Of a stretch of 64,000 nt of DNA, positions 29,667 to 39,784 are shown piece by piece. The translations under genes and the position numbers were made by a program. Each line of letters starts with the position of its first letter. Position 1 is the first letter of the stretch. The notes under the pieces were generated by a model. It made no database searches. It was not told the origin of the DNA and worked only from the letters and a program-made list of their open reading frames with translations. The stretch covers positions 34,586 to 98,585 of the forward strand of contig JAKBBK010000003.1 of the NCBI GenBank assembly GCA_021808525.1, given 5' to 3'. This DNA comes from Pseudomonadota bacterium. GTDB taxonomy: Bacteria; Pseudomonadota; Gammaproteobacteria; Burkholderiales; Burkholderiaceae_C.

Positions 29667-31091
29667 ATGACTTTTGCATCCCTCGGGCTCAGCGAGCCCA
29701 TCCTGCTTGCCATCAGCGAGCAAGGCTATACCACGCCCACTCCGATCCAGGCCCAGGCCATTCCCGCGGTGCTCGCCGGTGGCGACCTGCTGGCCGCGGC
29801 GCAGACCGGTACCGGCAAGACCGCGGCGTTCACGCTGCCGCTGCTGCATCGCCTCAGCGATGCGCAGCCGGCACGCAACGCGCGCGGCCAGGTGATTCCC
29901 CGCGTGCTGGTGCTGGTGCCCACGCGCGAACTGGCGGCCCAGGTGGCCGAGAACGTGCGCGACTACGGCAAGCACCTGAAGCTGCGCAGCATGGTCATGT
30001 ACGGCGGCGTGGGCATGCAGCCGCAGATCGACGCCCTGCGCCGCGGCGTGGACATCGTCGTGGCCACCCCCGGGCGCATGCTCGACCACCATGGTCAGCG
30101 CACCCTGGACCTGTCGGCCATCGACACCCTGGTGCTGGACGAAGCCGACCGCATGCTCGACATGGGCTTCATCCACGACATCCGCAAGGTGCTCGCGCTG
30201 CTGCCGCGCAAGCGCCAGAACCTGCTGTTCTCGGCCACCTTCTCGGACGAGATCAAGGCCCTGGCCAACACCCTGTTGAACCAGCCGAAGGTGATCGAGG
30301 TGGCTCGTCGCAACACGGCGGCGACCACCGTGCGCCAGACCGTGCACCCGGTGGGCCGCGAGCGCAAGCGCGAGCTGCTGGCGCACCTGATCCGCGAGCG
30401 CAACTGGTGGCAGGTGCTGGTGTTCATGCGCACCAAGCACGGCGCCAACCGCCTGGCCGAGCAGTTGCGCGGCGAGGGCATCGGCGCCGACGCCATCCAC
30501 GGCAACAAGAGCCAGGGTGCGCGCACGCGCGCGCTGGCCGAGTTCAAGAGCGGCAAGCTGCAGGTGCTGGTGGCCACCGACATCGCCGCGCGCGGCATCG
30601 ACATCGACCAGCTGCCGCTGGTGGTGAACTACGAACTGCCGAACGTGCCCGAGGACTACGTGCACCGTATCGGCCGTACCGGCCGCGCCGGCGCCGAGGG
30701 CGAGGCGATCTCGCTGGTGTGCGTGGACGAGCTTCGCTTCCTGCGCGACATCGAGAACCTGATCGGCCGCGGCATCGATCGCAACCTGGTGTCGGGCTTC
30801 GAGCCGGATCCCCAGGAGCGCGCGCAACCCATCCGCGTCGGCCGCACGGTCATCGGCGGCGGGCGCGCGGCCTCGGGCCCGCGTCGTGGCGACGCGCCGC
30901 GTGGGCAGGGCGGCCATGGTCGTGCCGACGCGCCGCGCGGCCAGGGCGGCCACGGCCGCGGTGACGCGGGCGGCGGCCATCACGGCCACGCGGGCCAGCC
31001 CCGCCGCAACGACGCGCAGCCGCGTCGCGACGGCTGTGGCGGCGCCTCGCGCGGCGCCGCGCCGGTGCGCCGCAACGGCACCACGGGCTGA
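29667..31091 (+). CDS. rhlE: DEAD/DEAH-box RNA helicase RhlE type
   Basis: [55 protein letters not shown]; Gly/Arg/His-rich tail. Confidence 0.93.
   Translation: MTFASLGLSEPILLAISEQGYTTPTPIQAQAIPAVLAGGDLLAAAQTGTGKTAAFTLPLLHRLSDAQPARNARGQVIPRVLVLVPTRELAAQVAENVRDYGKHLKLRSMVMYGGVGMQPQIDALRRGVDIVVATPGRMLDHHGQRTLDLSAIDTLVLDEADRMLDMGFIHDIRKVLALLPRKRQNLLFSATFSDEIKALANTLLNQPKVIEVARRNTAATTVRQTVHPVGRERKRELLAHLIRERNWWQVLVFMRTKHGANRLAEQLRGEGIGADAIHGNKSQGARTRALAEFKSGKLQVLVATDIAARGIDIDQLPLVVNYELPNVPEDYVHRIGRTGRAGAEGEAISLVCVDELRFLRDIENLIGRGIDRNLVSGFEPDPQERAQPIRVGRTVIGGGRAASGPRRGDAPRGQGGHGRADAPRGQGGHGRGDAGGGHHGHAGQPRRNDAQPRRDGCGGASRGAAPVRRNGTTG
30891..30962 (+). repeat. In-frame 2 x 36-bp tandem repeat in the rhlE tail
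   Basis: Encodes [24 protein letters not shown]. Confidence 0.8.
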
Positions 31092-31176
31092 AGCCGGCGC
31101 GGCGCGTACGCACCCCGGCGATCGGGCCTGGCGCCGGTCGCCACGCGGGTCGGCGCGCCCGCGCCCCTTCAGTCCA

Positions 31177-32286
31177 TCAGTTCATCAGTCCCTGCAGCTC
31201 GCTCCAGGCCCAGGACGGGTCGAGCGCGCGCAGGCAGTTCAGGTGCCCCAGCGGGCAGCTGCGCTGGAAGCAGGGGCTGCAGGGCAGGTGCAGCCACAGC
31301 GTGGCGCTGCGGTGCGTCGCGGGCGGGGTATGGCGCGGATCGGTGGAGCCGTACAGGCCCACCGTGGGCCGGCCCAGTGCCGCGGCCACGTGCATCAGTC
31401 CCGAATCATTGCTGACCACGCCGCCGGCGGCGCCCAGCAGGGCGATGGCCTGTTCCATGTTCGTGCGGCCGCAGAGATCCAGCAGCAGCGGCGGGCTGCC
31501 CGCGCCCTGCGGCTTGCCACGGGCGCGCAGCGCGTCGACCATGGCTTGCGCGAATTCGCGCTCGCGGGCACTGCCGACCACGACCACGCAGCGACCGCTC
31601 GCCAGCACCAGGCCGGCCAGTTCGGCGAAATGCTCGGCTGGCCATTGCTTGGCCGGACCGTATTCGGCGCCCGGGCACAGGGCCACGAAGCCCTCGGGAA
31701 GGCCGAAACCCGCCGCCACCTCCCGCGACCGCGCGGGATCGACCCGAAGCACCGGTTGCGCTACCTCGCGCGGCACCCGCGCGGGCAGGCCCGCACCCAG
31801 CACCGGCGAGGCCAGTTCCTGCGCCAGCGCGGCGTAGTGCGAGCGCATGTCCGCGCGTGGCTCCTCGCGCGGTTCCCCGTGCTCCGAGGAGGGCGCTGCC
31901 CGCAGCGCATGGGTGAGCAGGGCCCCCGCGGCCTCGCCGCGCCAGCCCACGCGCAGCGGGATACGCGCCAGCCACGGCACCAGGCGGGATTTCAGGTTGT
32001 TGCCCAGCACGTAGGCCCGGGCGAAGCCGTCGCGTCGCAACTCGCGCGCCAGGGCGCGACGCGCGCCCAGGTCCAGGCGGCCATGGGCGAAGGGGGTCTC
32101 CAGCACGCGCTCGATGCCGGGCATCGCGCGCAGCACCGGCACCACCGAGGGCAGCCCCAGCGCGGTGATGCGCTCGCCGCGCGCGGCCAGCAGCGCCACC
32201 AGGGGTTGCGCCATCACCGCGTCGCCGATCCATTGCGGCGCGACCAGCAGGCTGGGCGCGGCCGCCTGGGCTGCGCCGGGGTGCAT
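31177..32286 (-). CDS. waaF: Lipopolysaccharide heptosyltransferase II (GT9)
   Basis: LLVAPQWIGDAVMAQPL, CPGAEYGPAKQWPAEHFAEL, NDSGLMHVAAALGRPTVGLYGSTDPRHTPP. Confidence 0.93.
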   Translation of the reverse strand: MHPGAAQAAAPSLLVAPQWIGDAVMAQPLVALLAARGERITALGLPSVVPVLRAMPGIERVLETPFAHGRLDLGARRALARELRRDGFARAYVLGNNLKSRLVPWLARIPLRVGWRGEAAGALLTHALRAAPSSEHGEPREEPRADMRSHYAALAQELASPVLGAGLPARVPREVAQPVLRVDPARSREVAAGFGLPEGFVALCPGAEYGPAKQWPAEHFAELAGLVLASGRCVVVVGSAREREFAQAMVDALRARGKPQGAGSPPLLLDLCGRTNMEQAIALLGAAGGVVSNDSGLMHVAAALGRPTVGLYGSTDPRHTPPATHRSATLWLHLPCSPCFQRSCPLGHLNCLRALDPSWAWSELQGLMN

Positions 32287-32486
32287 CAATGTCCGTGCGC
32301 GACTTCGCCTTCGGCCAGGCGGTAGCGCGTGCCGCAATAGGGGCAGGCGGTCTCGCCGTGCGTGACTTCCAGGAACACACGGGGATGCGCGCTCCACACC
32401 GGCATCGCCGGGTTGGGGCAGAAGGCGGGAAGGTCGGCGGCCTTGAGTTCGACCACCGGCATCTCGGGTTTGGGAATGGCGCTCAT
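32286..32486 (-). CDS. Zinc-finger (CHCC) domain protein
   Basis: 66 aa, FCPNP...HPRVFLEVTHGETACPYCGTRYRL; TGATG overlap with waaF. Confidence 0.85.
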   Translation of the reverse strand: MSAIPKPEMPVVELKAADLPAFCPNPAMPVWSAHPRVFLEVTHGETACPYCGTRYRLAEGEVAHGH

Positions 32487-32533
32487 GGGGGAAGGTTCTC
32501 CACGCGGGTGCGGATGGGGGCTCGGAGGCCTGC

Positions 32534-33475
32534 TCAGACGCGGGCCAGCCAGTCGGCGTACTTGGGATTGCGGCCGCCGACGATGTCGAAGAAGGCCTTC
32601 TGGATGCGCTCGGTCACCGGGCCGCGGCTGCCGGCGCCGATGCGCACGCCGTCGAGCTCGCGAATGGGGGTGATCTCCGCCGCGGTGCCGCTGAAGAAGG
32701 CCTCGTCGGCGATGTACACCTCGTCGCGCAGGATGCGCTTGCTCTGCACCTGGATGCCCAGGTCCTCGCAGATCGAGAACACCGTGCGGCGGGTGATGCC
32801 GTTGAGCGCGCCGGAGGAGGCGTCGGGCGTGTAGACCACGCCGTCGCGCACCACGAACACGTTCTCGCCGGCGCCCTCGCTCACGAAGCCCTGCGGATCC
32901 AGCAGCAGTGCCTCGTCGTAGCCGTCGGCCGTGACTTCCAGGTTCGCCAGGATGCTGTTGGTGTAGTTGCTCACCGCCTTGGCATTGCACATGGTGATGT
33001 TCACGTGGTGCCGGGTGTAGCTGCTGGTCTTGACGCGGATGCCCTTGGCCAGGCCTTCCTCGCCCAGGTAGGCGCCCCAGGGCCAGGCCGCCACCATCAG
33101 GTGGATGGTGTTGCCGCGGGGGGACACCCCCAGTTTCTTGTCGCCGATCCACACCAGCGGGCGGATGTAGCAGGAGGCAAAGCCGTTGGCGCGCACCACC
33201 TCCAGCTGCGCCTGCATCACCTGCTCCAGGGTGTAGGGAATCTCCATGCGCAGGATCTTGGCGCTGTCGAACAGGCGCTGGGTGTGCTCGCGCAGGCGGA
33301 AGATGGCCGTGCCCTGGCCGGTTTCGTAGGCGCGCACGCCTTCGAAGGCGCCGCAGCCGTAGTGCAGCGTGTGGGTCAGGACATGGATCTTGGCGTCGCG
33401 CCATTCGACGAGCTGGCCGTCCATCCAGATTTTTCCGTCGCGGTCGGACATGGACGTGGGCGTCGGCAAGGCCAT
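32534..33475 (-). CDS. ilvE: Branched-chain amino acid aminotransferase
   Basis: MSDRDGKIWMDGQLVEWRDAKIHVLTHTLHYGCGAFEGVRAYET; EGAGENVFVVRDG. Confidence 0.95.
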   Translation of the reverse strand: MALPTPTSMSDRDGKIWMDGQLVEWRDAKIHVLTHTLHYGCGAFEGVRAYETGQGTAIFRLREHTQRLFDSAKILRMEIPYTLEQVMQAQLEVVRANGFASCYIRPLVWIGDKKLGVSPRGNTIHLMVAAWPWGAYLGEEGLAKGIRVKTSSYTRHHVNITMCNAKAVSNYTNSILANLEVTADGYDEALLLDPQGFVSEGAGENVFVVRDGVVYTPDASSGALNGITRRTVFSICEDLGIQVQSKRILRDEVYIADEAFFSGTAAEITPIRELDGVRIGAGSRGPVTERIQKAFFDIVGGRNPKYADWLARV

Positions 33476-33588
33476 GAAAGTCTCCAGGATCGGGAATGAA
33501 ACTTCCATTTTAAGTCTCGGCGAATGGTTCGCGCCGCGGGTTGCGGGCACAATGCAAAGGTTTCGTTCTCCAGGACTTCCCTGCCATC

Positions 33589-35358
33589 ATGTCCAGCCCG
33601 AGTCCCGCCAGCCGCCCCTACCGCTTCTCGATGCGCCAGTTCATGGCCATCGCCAGGCCCTACTGGGTGTCCGAGGACTGGCGCATGGGCTGGTTGCTGC
33701 TGGGCAGCGTGCTGGCCATGAACCTGGCGATCATCTGGATCAACGTTCGCCTGAATTTCTGGAACCGCGATTTCTACGACGCGCTGCAGGAGCACAACTA
33801 CGCCAGCTTCAAGCACCTGCTGCTGCTGTTCACGGTGCTGGCCTTCGCCTTCATCGTGCTGGCGGTGTATTCCCAGTACCTGCAGCAGATGCTGCAGATC
33901 CGCTGGCGCCGCTGGGTCACCGAGGTGTTCCTGCACGACTGGCTGGACGGCGGCACCCATTACCGCATCGCCCTGCGCCGCGGCCAGGAGGACAACCCCG
34001 ACCAGCGGATCGCCGACGACATCAACAGTTTCGTCAGCGGCACCCTGAACCTGTTCTTCGGCGTGATCTCCTCGGTGGTCACGCTGTTCTCCTTCCTGTT
34101 CGTGCTGTGGGAGCTTTCGGGCGCCTTCACGCTGTGGGGACTGCGCATTCCCGGCTACATGGTGTGGGCGGCCCTGCTGTACGCGGGGGTCGGAAGCTGG
34201 CTCGCGCACAGGGTGGGCAAGCCGCTGATCCGACTGAGCTTCGACCAGCAGCGCTACGAGGCCGATTTCCGCTTCGGGCTGGCGCGCACGCGCGAGCACA
34301 ACGAGGGCATCGCGCTGTACCGCGGCGAGGCGCGCGAGCTCGACGGGCATCGCGCGCGATTCGCCCATGTGTGGGACAACTGGTGGGGCATCATGAAGCG
34401 CCAGAAGCTGTTCACCTGGTACAGCTCCTTCTATGGCCAGCTGGCCATCATCTTCCCCATCCTGGTCGCCGCCCCGCGCTATTTCGCCGGGCAGATCAAG
34501 CTCGGCGGCCTGACCCAGACGGCCAGCGCCTTCGGCCAGGTGCAGGGCTCGCTGTCGTTTTTCATCTCCTCGTACACCAGCATCGTCGGCTGGCTGGCCA
34601 CGCTGCAGCGTCTGGCCACCTTCGTCGAGTCCATCGACCTGGCCAAGGCCCAGGGTGTGCAGCCGCACCCGGCCCGGGCCGCCGCGCAGGAGCCGGGCGG
34701 CGTGGACCTGGGCGAACTGCGCATCGACTCGCCCGATGGCCGCGCGCTGCTGCAGGCGGCCGGCGAACGCATCGAGCCGGGGCAGCACACCCTGATCATC
34801 GGCGCCTCGGGCCTGGGCAAGAGCACGCTGATGCGCTGGCTGGCCGGCATCTGGCCCTATGCCGAGGGCCGGCATGGCCGCCTGCCGGCCGGGCGCTCGC
34901 TGTTCCTGCCCCAGAAGCCCTACCTGCCCATCGGAACCCTGCGCGAGGCGCTGACCTACCCCCTGTCCGCCCAGAGCTTCGACGACGCGCGCCTGCGCGA
35001 GGTGCTGCTGCTCGTGCGCCTGCCGCAACTGGTGGGGGCGCTGGACCTGGAGGACGGCTGGATGCAGCGCCTGTCCCCGGGAGAGCAGCAGCGTCTGGCG
35101 GTGGCGCGTGCCTTGCTGGCGGCTCCGGACTGGCTGTTCCTGGACGAGGCCACCAGCGCGCTGGACGCGGCGCTGGAAGCCGAGATGTACCGCCTGCTGC
35201 TGCGCGAGCTGCCGCGCACCACCCTGGTCAGCATCGCGCACCGGGTGGGCGTGGCCGCCTTCCATCGCCAGGTGTTCGAGCTGCGCGCGGGCGAGCAGGG
35301 CGAGCCCTCGCGCATGGTCGTGCGCCGCCCCGAGGAACTCGAGCAGGAGATGGTGTGA
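33589..35358 (+). CDS. SbmA/BacA-like (YddA-type) ABC transporter, fused permease and ATPase
   Basis: FWNRDFYDALQEHNY, RWRRWVTEVFLHDWLDGGTHYRIAL; Walker A GASGLGKST; LSPGEQQRLAVARALL. Confidence 0.9.
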   Translation: MSSPSPASRPYRFSMRQFMAIARPYWVSEDWRMGWLLLGSVLAMNLAIIWINVRLNFWNRDFYDALQEHNYASFKHLLLLFTVLAFAFIVLAVYSQYLQQMLQIRWRRWVTEVFLHDWLDGGTHYRIALRRGQEDNPDQRIADDINSFVSGTLNLFFGVISSVVTLFSFLFVLWELSGAFTLWGLRIPGYMVWAALLYAGVGSWLAHRVGKPLIRLSFDQQRYEADFRFGLARTREHNEGIALYRGEARELDGHRARFAHVWDNWWGIMKRQKLFTWYSSFYGQLAIIFPILVAAPRYFAGQIKLGGLTQTASAFGQVQGSLSFFISSYTSIVGWLATLQRLATFVESIDLAKAQGVQPHPARAAAQEPGGVDLGELRIDSPDGRALLQAAGERIEPGQHTLIIGASGLGKSTLMRWLAGIWPYAEGRHGRLPAGRSLFLPQKPYLPIGTLREALTYPLSAQSFDDARLREVLLLVRLPQLVGALDLEDGWMQRLSPGEQQRLAVARALLAAPDWLFLDEATSALDAALEAEMYRLLLRELPRTTLVSIAHRVGVAAFHRQVFELRAGEQGEPSRMVVRRPEELEQEMV

Positions 35359-35438
35359 GGGCCCCCTCCGTCGCCGGGCGCGAGCCCGGCTCCGTCCCCC
35401 CGAGGGGGACACCCCCTGCCTTGGGGCGGCCCTGCGGC
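35359..35438 (+). repeat. Left arm of an ~80-bp inverted repeat
   Basis: GGGCCCCCTCCGTCGCCGGG...CTTGGGGCGGCCCTGCGGC; reverse complement of 35672-35751 with few mismatches. Confidence 0.9.
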
Positions 35439-35503
35439 AGGAGGGTTCTCGGCATTGGAGGGGCTCGCGTGAATGGGAGGTTTTCAGGCGGGCTCCAGAC
35501 CCT

Positions 35504-35575
35504 GCTCCTGGGCCGCGCAGTGGCTATCGAGCCACCTGAAAACCTCCGCTACTCCACCTCGCTCCCAATGTCAGG
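35504..35575 (+). repeat. 72-bp direct repeat copy A
   Basis: GCTCCTGGGCCGCGCAGTGGCTATCGAGCCACCTGAAAACCTCCGCTACTCCACCTCGCTCCCAATGTCAGG; 1 mismatch to copy B. Confidence 0.95.
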
Positions 35576-35590
35576 GGGCGCATGATGGTT

Positions 35591-35662
35591 GCTCCTGGGC
35601 CGCGCAGCGGCTATCGAGCCACCTGAAAACCTCCGCTACTCCACCTCGCTCCCAATGTCAGG
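35591..35662 (+). repeat. 72-bp direct repeat copy B
   Basis: Same sequence with T->C at repeat position 18, offset 87 bp. Confidence 0.95.
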
Positions 35663-35671
35663 AGCACACCC

Positions 35672-35751
35672 GCCGCAGGGCCGCCCCAAGGCGGGGTGCG
35701 TCCCCCTCGGGGGGACGGAGCCGGGGCCGCCCCCGGCGACGGAGGGGGCCC
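35672..35751 (-). repeat. Right arm of the ~80-bp inverted repeat
   Basis: GCCGCAGGGCCGCCCCAAGG...CGGAGGGGGCCC. Confidence 0.9.
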
Positions 35752-35763
35752 ACCATCCAGGGC

Positions 35764-37155
35764 TCACGTCTCCCGTAGCAGTTCCAGCGCCTGGTCGATG
35801 CGCTGCACGGGGTGCAGGCTCATGCCGTCGAGCTGTTCGGGGTTGTGGCGCGGGGCGTTGGCGGCCGGGATGATGGCGGCCGAGAATCCCAGCTTGGCCG
35901 CTTCGCGCAGGCGTTCCTGGCCGCGCGGGGCGGGCCGGATCTCGCCGGCCAGCCCGACTTCGCCGAAGGCCACCAGGCCGCGGGGCAGGGCCCGGTTGCG
36001 CAGCGAGGACTGGATGGCCAGCAGCACCGCCAGGTCGGCGGCGGGCTCGGCGATGCGCACGCCGCCCACGGCGTTGACGAACACGTCCTGGTCGGCGCAG
36101 GACACGCCGGCATGGCGGTGCAGCACCGCCAGCAGCATGGCCAGGCGCGCCGGGTCCAGGCCCACGCTGAGCCGGCGCGGGCTGGGCGAGGCGGCGTTGT
36201 CGGCCAGGGCCTGGATTTCCACCAGCAGGGGGCGGCTGCCTTCCAGCGTGGCCAGCACGCAGGAACCCGGCACCGGCGCGCCGTGGTGGGACAGGAAGAT
36301 GGCCGAGGGATTGGCCACGCCCTTGAGCCCGCGCTCGGTCATCGCGAACACCCCGAGTTCGCCGACTCCGCCGTAGCGGTTCTTGATGGCGCGGATCAGG
36401 CGGTAGTTGCTGTGGGCGTCGCCCTCGAAGTACAGCACCGTGTCCACCATGTGCTCGAGCACGCGCGGGCCGGCCAGCGCGCCCTCCTTGGTGACATGGC
36501 CGACCAGCACGATGCAGGTGCCCGCGGTCTTCGCGTGGCGCGTGAGCTGGGCCGCGCATTCGCGCACCTGGGCCACCGAGCCCGGCGCCGAGGAGAGCTG
36601 ATCGGTGTAGACGGTCTGGATGGAGTCCACCACGCACACCGCGGGCTGCTCGGCGGCCAGCGCCTCGCCGATGCGCTCGAGCTGGATCTCGGCCATCAGG
36701 CGCACCTGCGCGGCCTGCAGGCCCAGGCGCTGCGCGCGCAGGCCCACCTGCGCGGCCGATTCCTCGCCGCTGACGTAGAGCACGCGGGTGTGCGCGGCCA
36801 GCGAGGCCAGCACCTGCAGCAGCAGCGTGGACTTGCCGATGCCGGGGTCGCCGCCCAGCAGCACCACGCTGCCGGCCACCAGCCCGCCACCGAGCACGCG
36901 GTCGAGTTCGCCGATGCCGCTGGGCATGTGCTGCTGCTCGGCCGCCGGAACCCGGGCCAGGTCCTGCACCGCGGAGCCCGGTGCCAGAGGGGCCGGCGCG
37001 TTGCGCGCCGCGCCCAGGGAGCCGCCCCGGGCGGGCGCCGCCGTGCGTGTTTCCACCAGGCTGTTCCAGGCGCCGCAATGCGGGCAGCGGCCCAGCCATT
37101 GCGCCGATTGTCCGCCGCAGTCGCTGCAGACGAAGGTGGTGCCCGAGCGGGCCAT
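35764..37155 (-). CDS. radA: DNA repair protein RadA
   Basis: FVCSDCGGQSAQWLGRCPHCGAWNSL, GGDPGIGKSTLLLQ, KNRYGGVGELGVFAM. Confidence 0.97.
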   Translation of the reverse strand: MARSGTTFVCSDCGGQSAQWLGRCPHCGAWNSLVETRTAAPARGGSLGAARNAPAPLAPGSAVQDLARVPAAEQQHMPSGIGELDRVLGGGLVAGSVVLLGGDPGIGKSTLLLQVLASLAAHTRVLYVSGEESAAQVGLRAQRLGLQAAQVRLMAEIQLERIGEALAAEQPAVCVVDSIQTVYTDQLSSAPGSVAQVRECAAQLTRHAKTAGTCIVLVGHVTKEGALAGPRVLEHMVDTVLYFEGDAHSNYRLIRAIKNRYGGVGELGVFAMTERGLKGVANPSAIFLSHHGAPVPGSCVLATLEGSRPLLVEIQALADNAASPSPRRLSVGLDPARLAMLLAVLHRHAGVSCADQDVFVNAVGGVRIAEPAADLAVLLAIQSSLRNRALPRGLVAFGEVGLAGEIRPAPRGQERLREAAKLGFSAAIIPAANAPRHNPEQLDGMSLHPVQRIDQALELLRET

Positions 37156-38282
37156 CAGACCACCTGCACCGGCACCCGGCGCGCCAGCGCGCACATCAGT
37201 TCGTAGCCCAGCGTGCCACTGGGCTCGGCGACCTCGTCGATGCCCAGTTCGGCCCCCAGGTGACGCCCCCAGCACAGCACGGGGCTGCCGATGTCGGCGG
37301 CGCGCCCGGCGGCGCGCACCGGGTCGAGGTCCACCATCACCATGTCCATGGACACGCGACCGAGCAGGCGCGTGCGCACGCCGTCGACCACGATGGGCGT
37401 GCCCGTGGGGGCATGCCGCGGATAGCCGTCGGCATAGCCCACCGCGGCCACGCCGATGCGCATCGGGCGCTCGGCGCGGAAGGTGGCGCCGTAGCCCACC
37501 GCCGCCCCGGCCTCGACGTTCTGCACGCCGATGATGCGCGTGAGCAGGTTCATGGTCGGGCGCAAGTCCCAGCGCTGCGCGTCGGCATGCGCGCCCGTGG
37601 GCGAGCCGCCGTACAGCGCGATGCCCGGGCGCACCCAGTCGCCCAGCACGGCGCTGGCGTCCTCGTGCCGCCCCGGGGCCTGCGCGCCGTAGCGCAGCAG
37701 CGCCGCGGAGTTGCACAGGCTGCGTTCGCCGGGCAGGCCGTCGACCGCGGATTCGAAACGCTCCAGCGCCTCGGCGATGCCCGGCTCGCCGTCGGCGGTG
37801 GCGAAATGGGTCATGTGCGACACCGAGCCCACCGCGGGAAGTTCCTGCAGGCGCTGCCAGGCCACGCGGTATTGTTCCGGCGTGAAGCCCAGGCGGTTCA
37901 TGCCGCTGTTGAGCTTGAGGAACACGCGGTGCGCGCGCGGCTTGCGCCGCGAGGCCAGCCAGTGGATCTGCGCCGGATCGTGCACCACGTGCCACAGGTT
38001 CAGGCGTTCGCAGGTGGCCAGGTCCTCCAGGCCGAAACAGCCTTCGAGCAGCAGGATGGGGCCGCCCCAGCCCAGCGCGCGCAGGGTTTCGGCCTCGGCC
38101 AGGTCCAGCAGCGCGAAGCCGTCGGCCCCGCGCAAGGCCGGGAACACCCGCTCCACGCCGTGGCCGTAGGCATTGGCCTTGACCACCGCCCACACGCGCG
38201 CGTCCGCGGCGGCCGAACGGGCGCGCGCCAGGTTGTGGCGCAGGGAATCGAGGGAGATGGTGGCCTGGATGGGACGCGGCAT
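37155..38282 (-). CDS. alr: Alanine racemase
   Basis: [32 protein letters not shown]-type block ([14 protein letters not shown]), [14 protein letters not shown] overlap with radA. Confidence 0.95.
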   Translation of the reverse strand: MPRPIQATISLDSLRHNLARARSAAADARVWAVVKANAYGHGVERVFPALRGADGFALLDLAEAETLRALGWGGPILLLEGCFGLEDLATCERLNLWHVVHDPAQIHWLASRRKPRAHRVFLKLNSGMNRLGFTPEQYRVAWQRLQELPAVGSVSHMTHFATADGEPGIAEALERFESAVDGLPGERSLCNSAALLRYGAQAPGRHEDASAVLGDWVRPGIALYGGSPTGAHADAQRWDLRPTMNLLTRIIGVQNVEAGAAVGYGATFRAERPMRIGVAAVGYADGYPRHAPTGTPIVVDGVRTRLLGRVSMDMVMVDLDPVRAAGRAADIGSPVLCWGRHLGAELGIDEVAEPSGTLGYELMCALARRVPVQVV

Positions 38283-38358
38283 GACGGGCCCGAGTGTAGT
38301 GCCTGCGCAGCCCCGGGCCGAGGTGCCCGCGCGGCCATCGACGGCGTCGAGCCTGTGC

Positions 38359-38364
38359 TATAAA
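38359..38364 (+). promoter_or_regulatory. Candidate -10 element TATAAA upstream of lplT
   Basis: gtgcTATAAAcgg. Confidence 0.4.
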
Positions 38365-38403
38365 CGGCCGATTTCACGCAGGCGAACCACCCGCGGCAGG
38401 ATT

Positions 38404-38431
38404 CGCAGGACGGAATGCGCAGGACGGAATG
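38404..38431 (+). repeat. Tandem 14-bp duplication CGCAGGACGGAATG x2 spanning RBS and start codon of lplT
   Basis: Read directly: cgcaggacggaatgcgcaggacggaatgaaaaaagg. Confidence 0.95.
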
Positions 38432-39751
38432 AAAAAAGGTTTTTACTGGATCATGGCCGCGCAGTTCTTCTCGTCGCTGGCCGACAATGCCCTGCTCATC
38501 GCCGCGATCGCGCTGCTGGTCCAGTTGAAGGCCCCGGGCTGGATGACCCCGCTGCTGAAGTTCTTCTTCACGGTGTCCTACGTGATGCTCGGGCCCTTCG
38601 TCGGCGGCTTCGCCGATTCCCTGCAGAAGGGGCAGGTGATGCTGATCACCAACCTGGTCAAGCTGGCCGGCCTGCTGATCATGCTGTTCGGCGCGCATCC
38701 GCTGCTGGCCTACGCGGTGGTCGGCCTGGGAGCCGCGGCCTATTCACCGGCCAAGTACGGCATCCTCACCGAGTTGCTGCCGCCCCAGCAGCTGGTGGCG
38801 GCCAACGGCTGGATCGAGGGCACCACGGTGAGCTCCATCATCCTCGGCACGGTGCTCGGCGGCTTCCTGGTCAGCCGCGAGGCGGCCTCCCGGCTGCTCG
38901 GGCTGGCGCCGCTGCAGTGGCTGCACGTGCAGGGCGCCGCGGGCGCGGCGCTGGCGGTGATCTCCCTGGTGTACGTGGTGGCCGCGCTGTGCAACCTGCG
39001 CATTCCCGACACCGGAGCGCGCTATCCCCACCAGACCGCCAACCCGGCTCGTCAGCTGGTCGAGTTCGTGCACTGCATGCGCGTGCTGTGGGGCGACAAG
39101 CTGGGGCAGATCTCCCTGTCCGTGACCACGCTGTTCTGGGGCGCCGGCGCCACCTTGCAGTTCATCGTCATCAAATGGGCCGAGGCCGCGCTGGGCCTGA
39201 ACCTGAGCAACGCCGCCGTGCTGCAGGCCACGGTGGCCTTCGGCGTGGCGCTGGGCGCCGTGCTGGCCGCCACGCGGGTGCCGCTGAGAAACAGCCTGCG
39301 CGTGCTTCCGGTGGGTCTGGGCATGGGCGTGGTGTGCATGGTGGTCGCGCTGTACACGCGCTCGGTGGTGCCGGAGCTGCAGTTCGCGGTGGGTCGCATG
39401 CAGGTGCCGCTGTACCTGCTGCTGGCGGGGGTGTTCATGGTCATGATCGGTGCGATGGCCGGCTACTTCGTGGTGCCCATGAATGCGCTGCTGCAGCACC
39501 GCGGCTATGTGCTGCTGTCGGCCGGGCATTCCATCGCCGTGCAGAATTTCAACGAGAACCTCAGCGTGCTGGCCATGCTGGGCATGTATTCGCTGCTCAT
39601 CGGCATCAACCTTCCGGTGCGGGCCACGATGCTGCTGTTCGGCGTGTTCATCGTGCTCACCATGTGGCTGGTCATGCGCTGGAATGCCCGCAACATGCGC
39701 CAGCGCGACTGGACCCAGCTGATCGGCGAGCCGCGCCACCCCGCGCCCTGA
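38429..39751 (+). CDS. lplT: Lysophospholipid transporter LplT
   Basis: MKKGFYWIMAAQFFSSLADNALLIAAIALL...; MFS-like protein. Confidence 0.92.
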   Translation: MKKGFYWIMAAQFFSSLADNALLIAAIALLVQLKAPGWMTPLLKFFFTVSYVMLGPFVGGFADSLQKGQVMLITNLVKLAGLLIMLFGAHPLLAYAVVGLGAAAYSPAKYGILTELLPPQQLVAANGWIEGTTVSSIILGTVLGGFLVSREAASRLLGLAPLQWLHVQGAAGAALAVISLVYVVAALCNLRIPDTGARYPHQTANPARQLVEFVHCMRVLWGDKLGQISLSVTTLFWGAGATLQFIVIKWAEAALGLNLSNAAVLQATVAFGVALGAVLAATRVPLRNSLRVLPVGLGMGVVCMVVALYTRSVVPELQFAVGRMQVPLYLLLAGVFMVMIGAMAGYFVVPMNALLQHRGYVLLSAGHSIAVQNFNENLSVLAMLGMYSLLIGINLPVRATMLLFGVFIVLTMWLVMRWNARNMRQRDWTQLIGEPRHPAP

Positions 39752-39784
39752 GCCTCGCATGCCGGCCACCCGGAGCCCCTGCCC

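Noticed and set aside
35504-35662. CRISPR-like repeats
   Set aside because: Only two 72-bp copies with a 15-bp spacer and no cas genes; this is a simple direct duplication.
35473-35873. Small ORFs (101 and 94 aa) across the 72-bp direct repeats
   Set aside because: Their sequence simply follows the DNA repeat and GC-rich arm; no RBS or protein-family signal. Treated as a repeat element instead.
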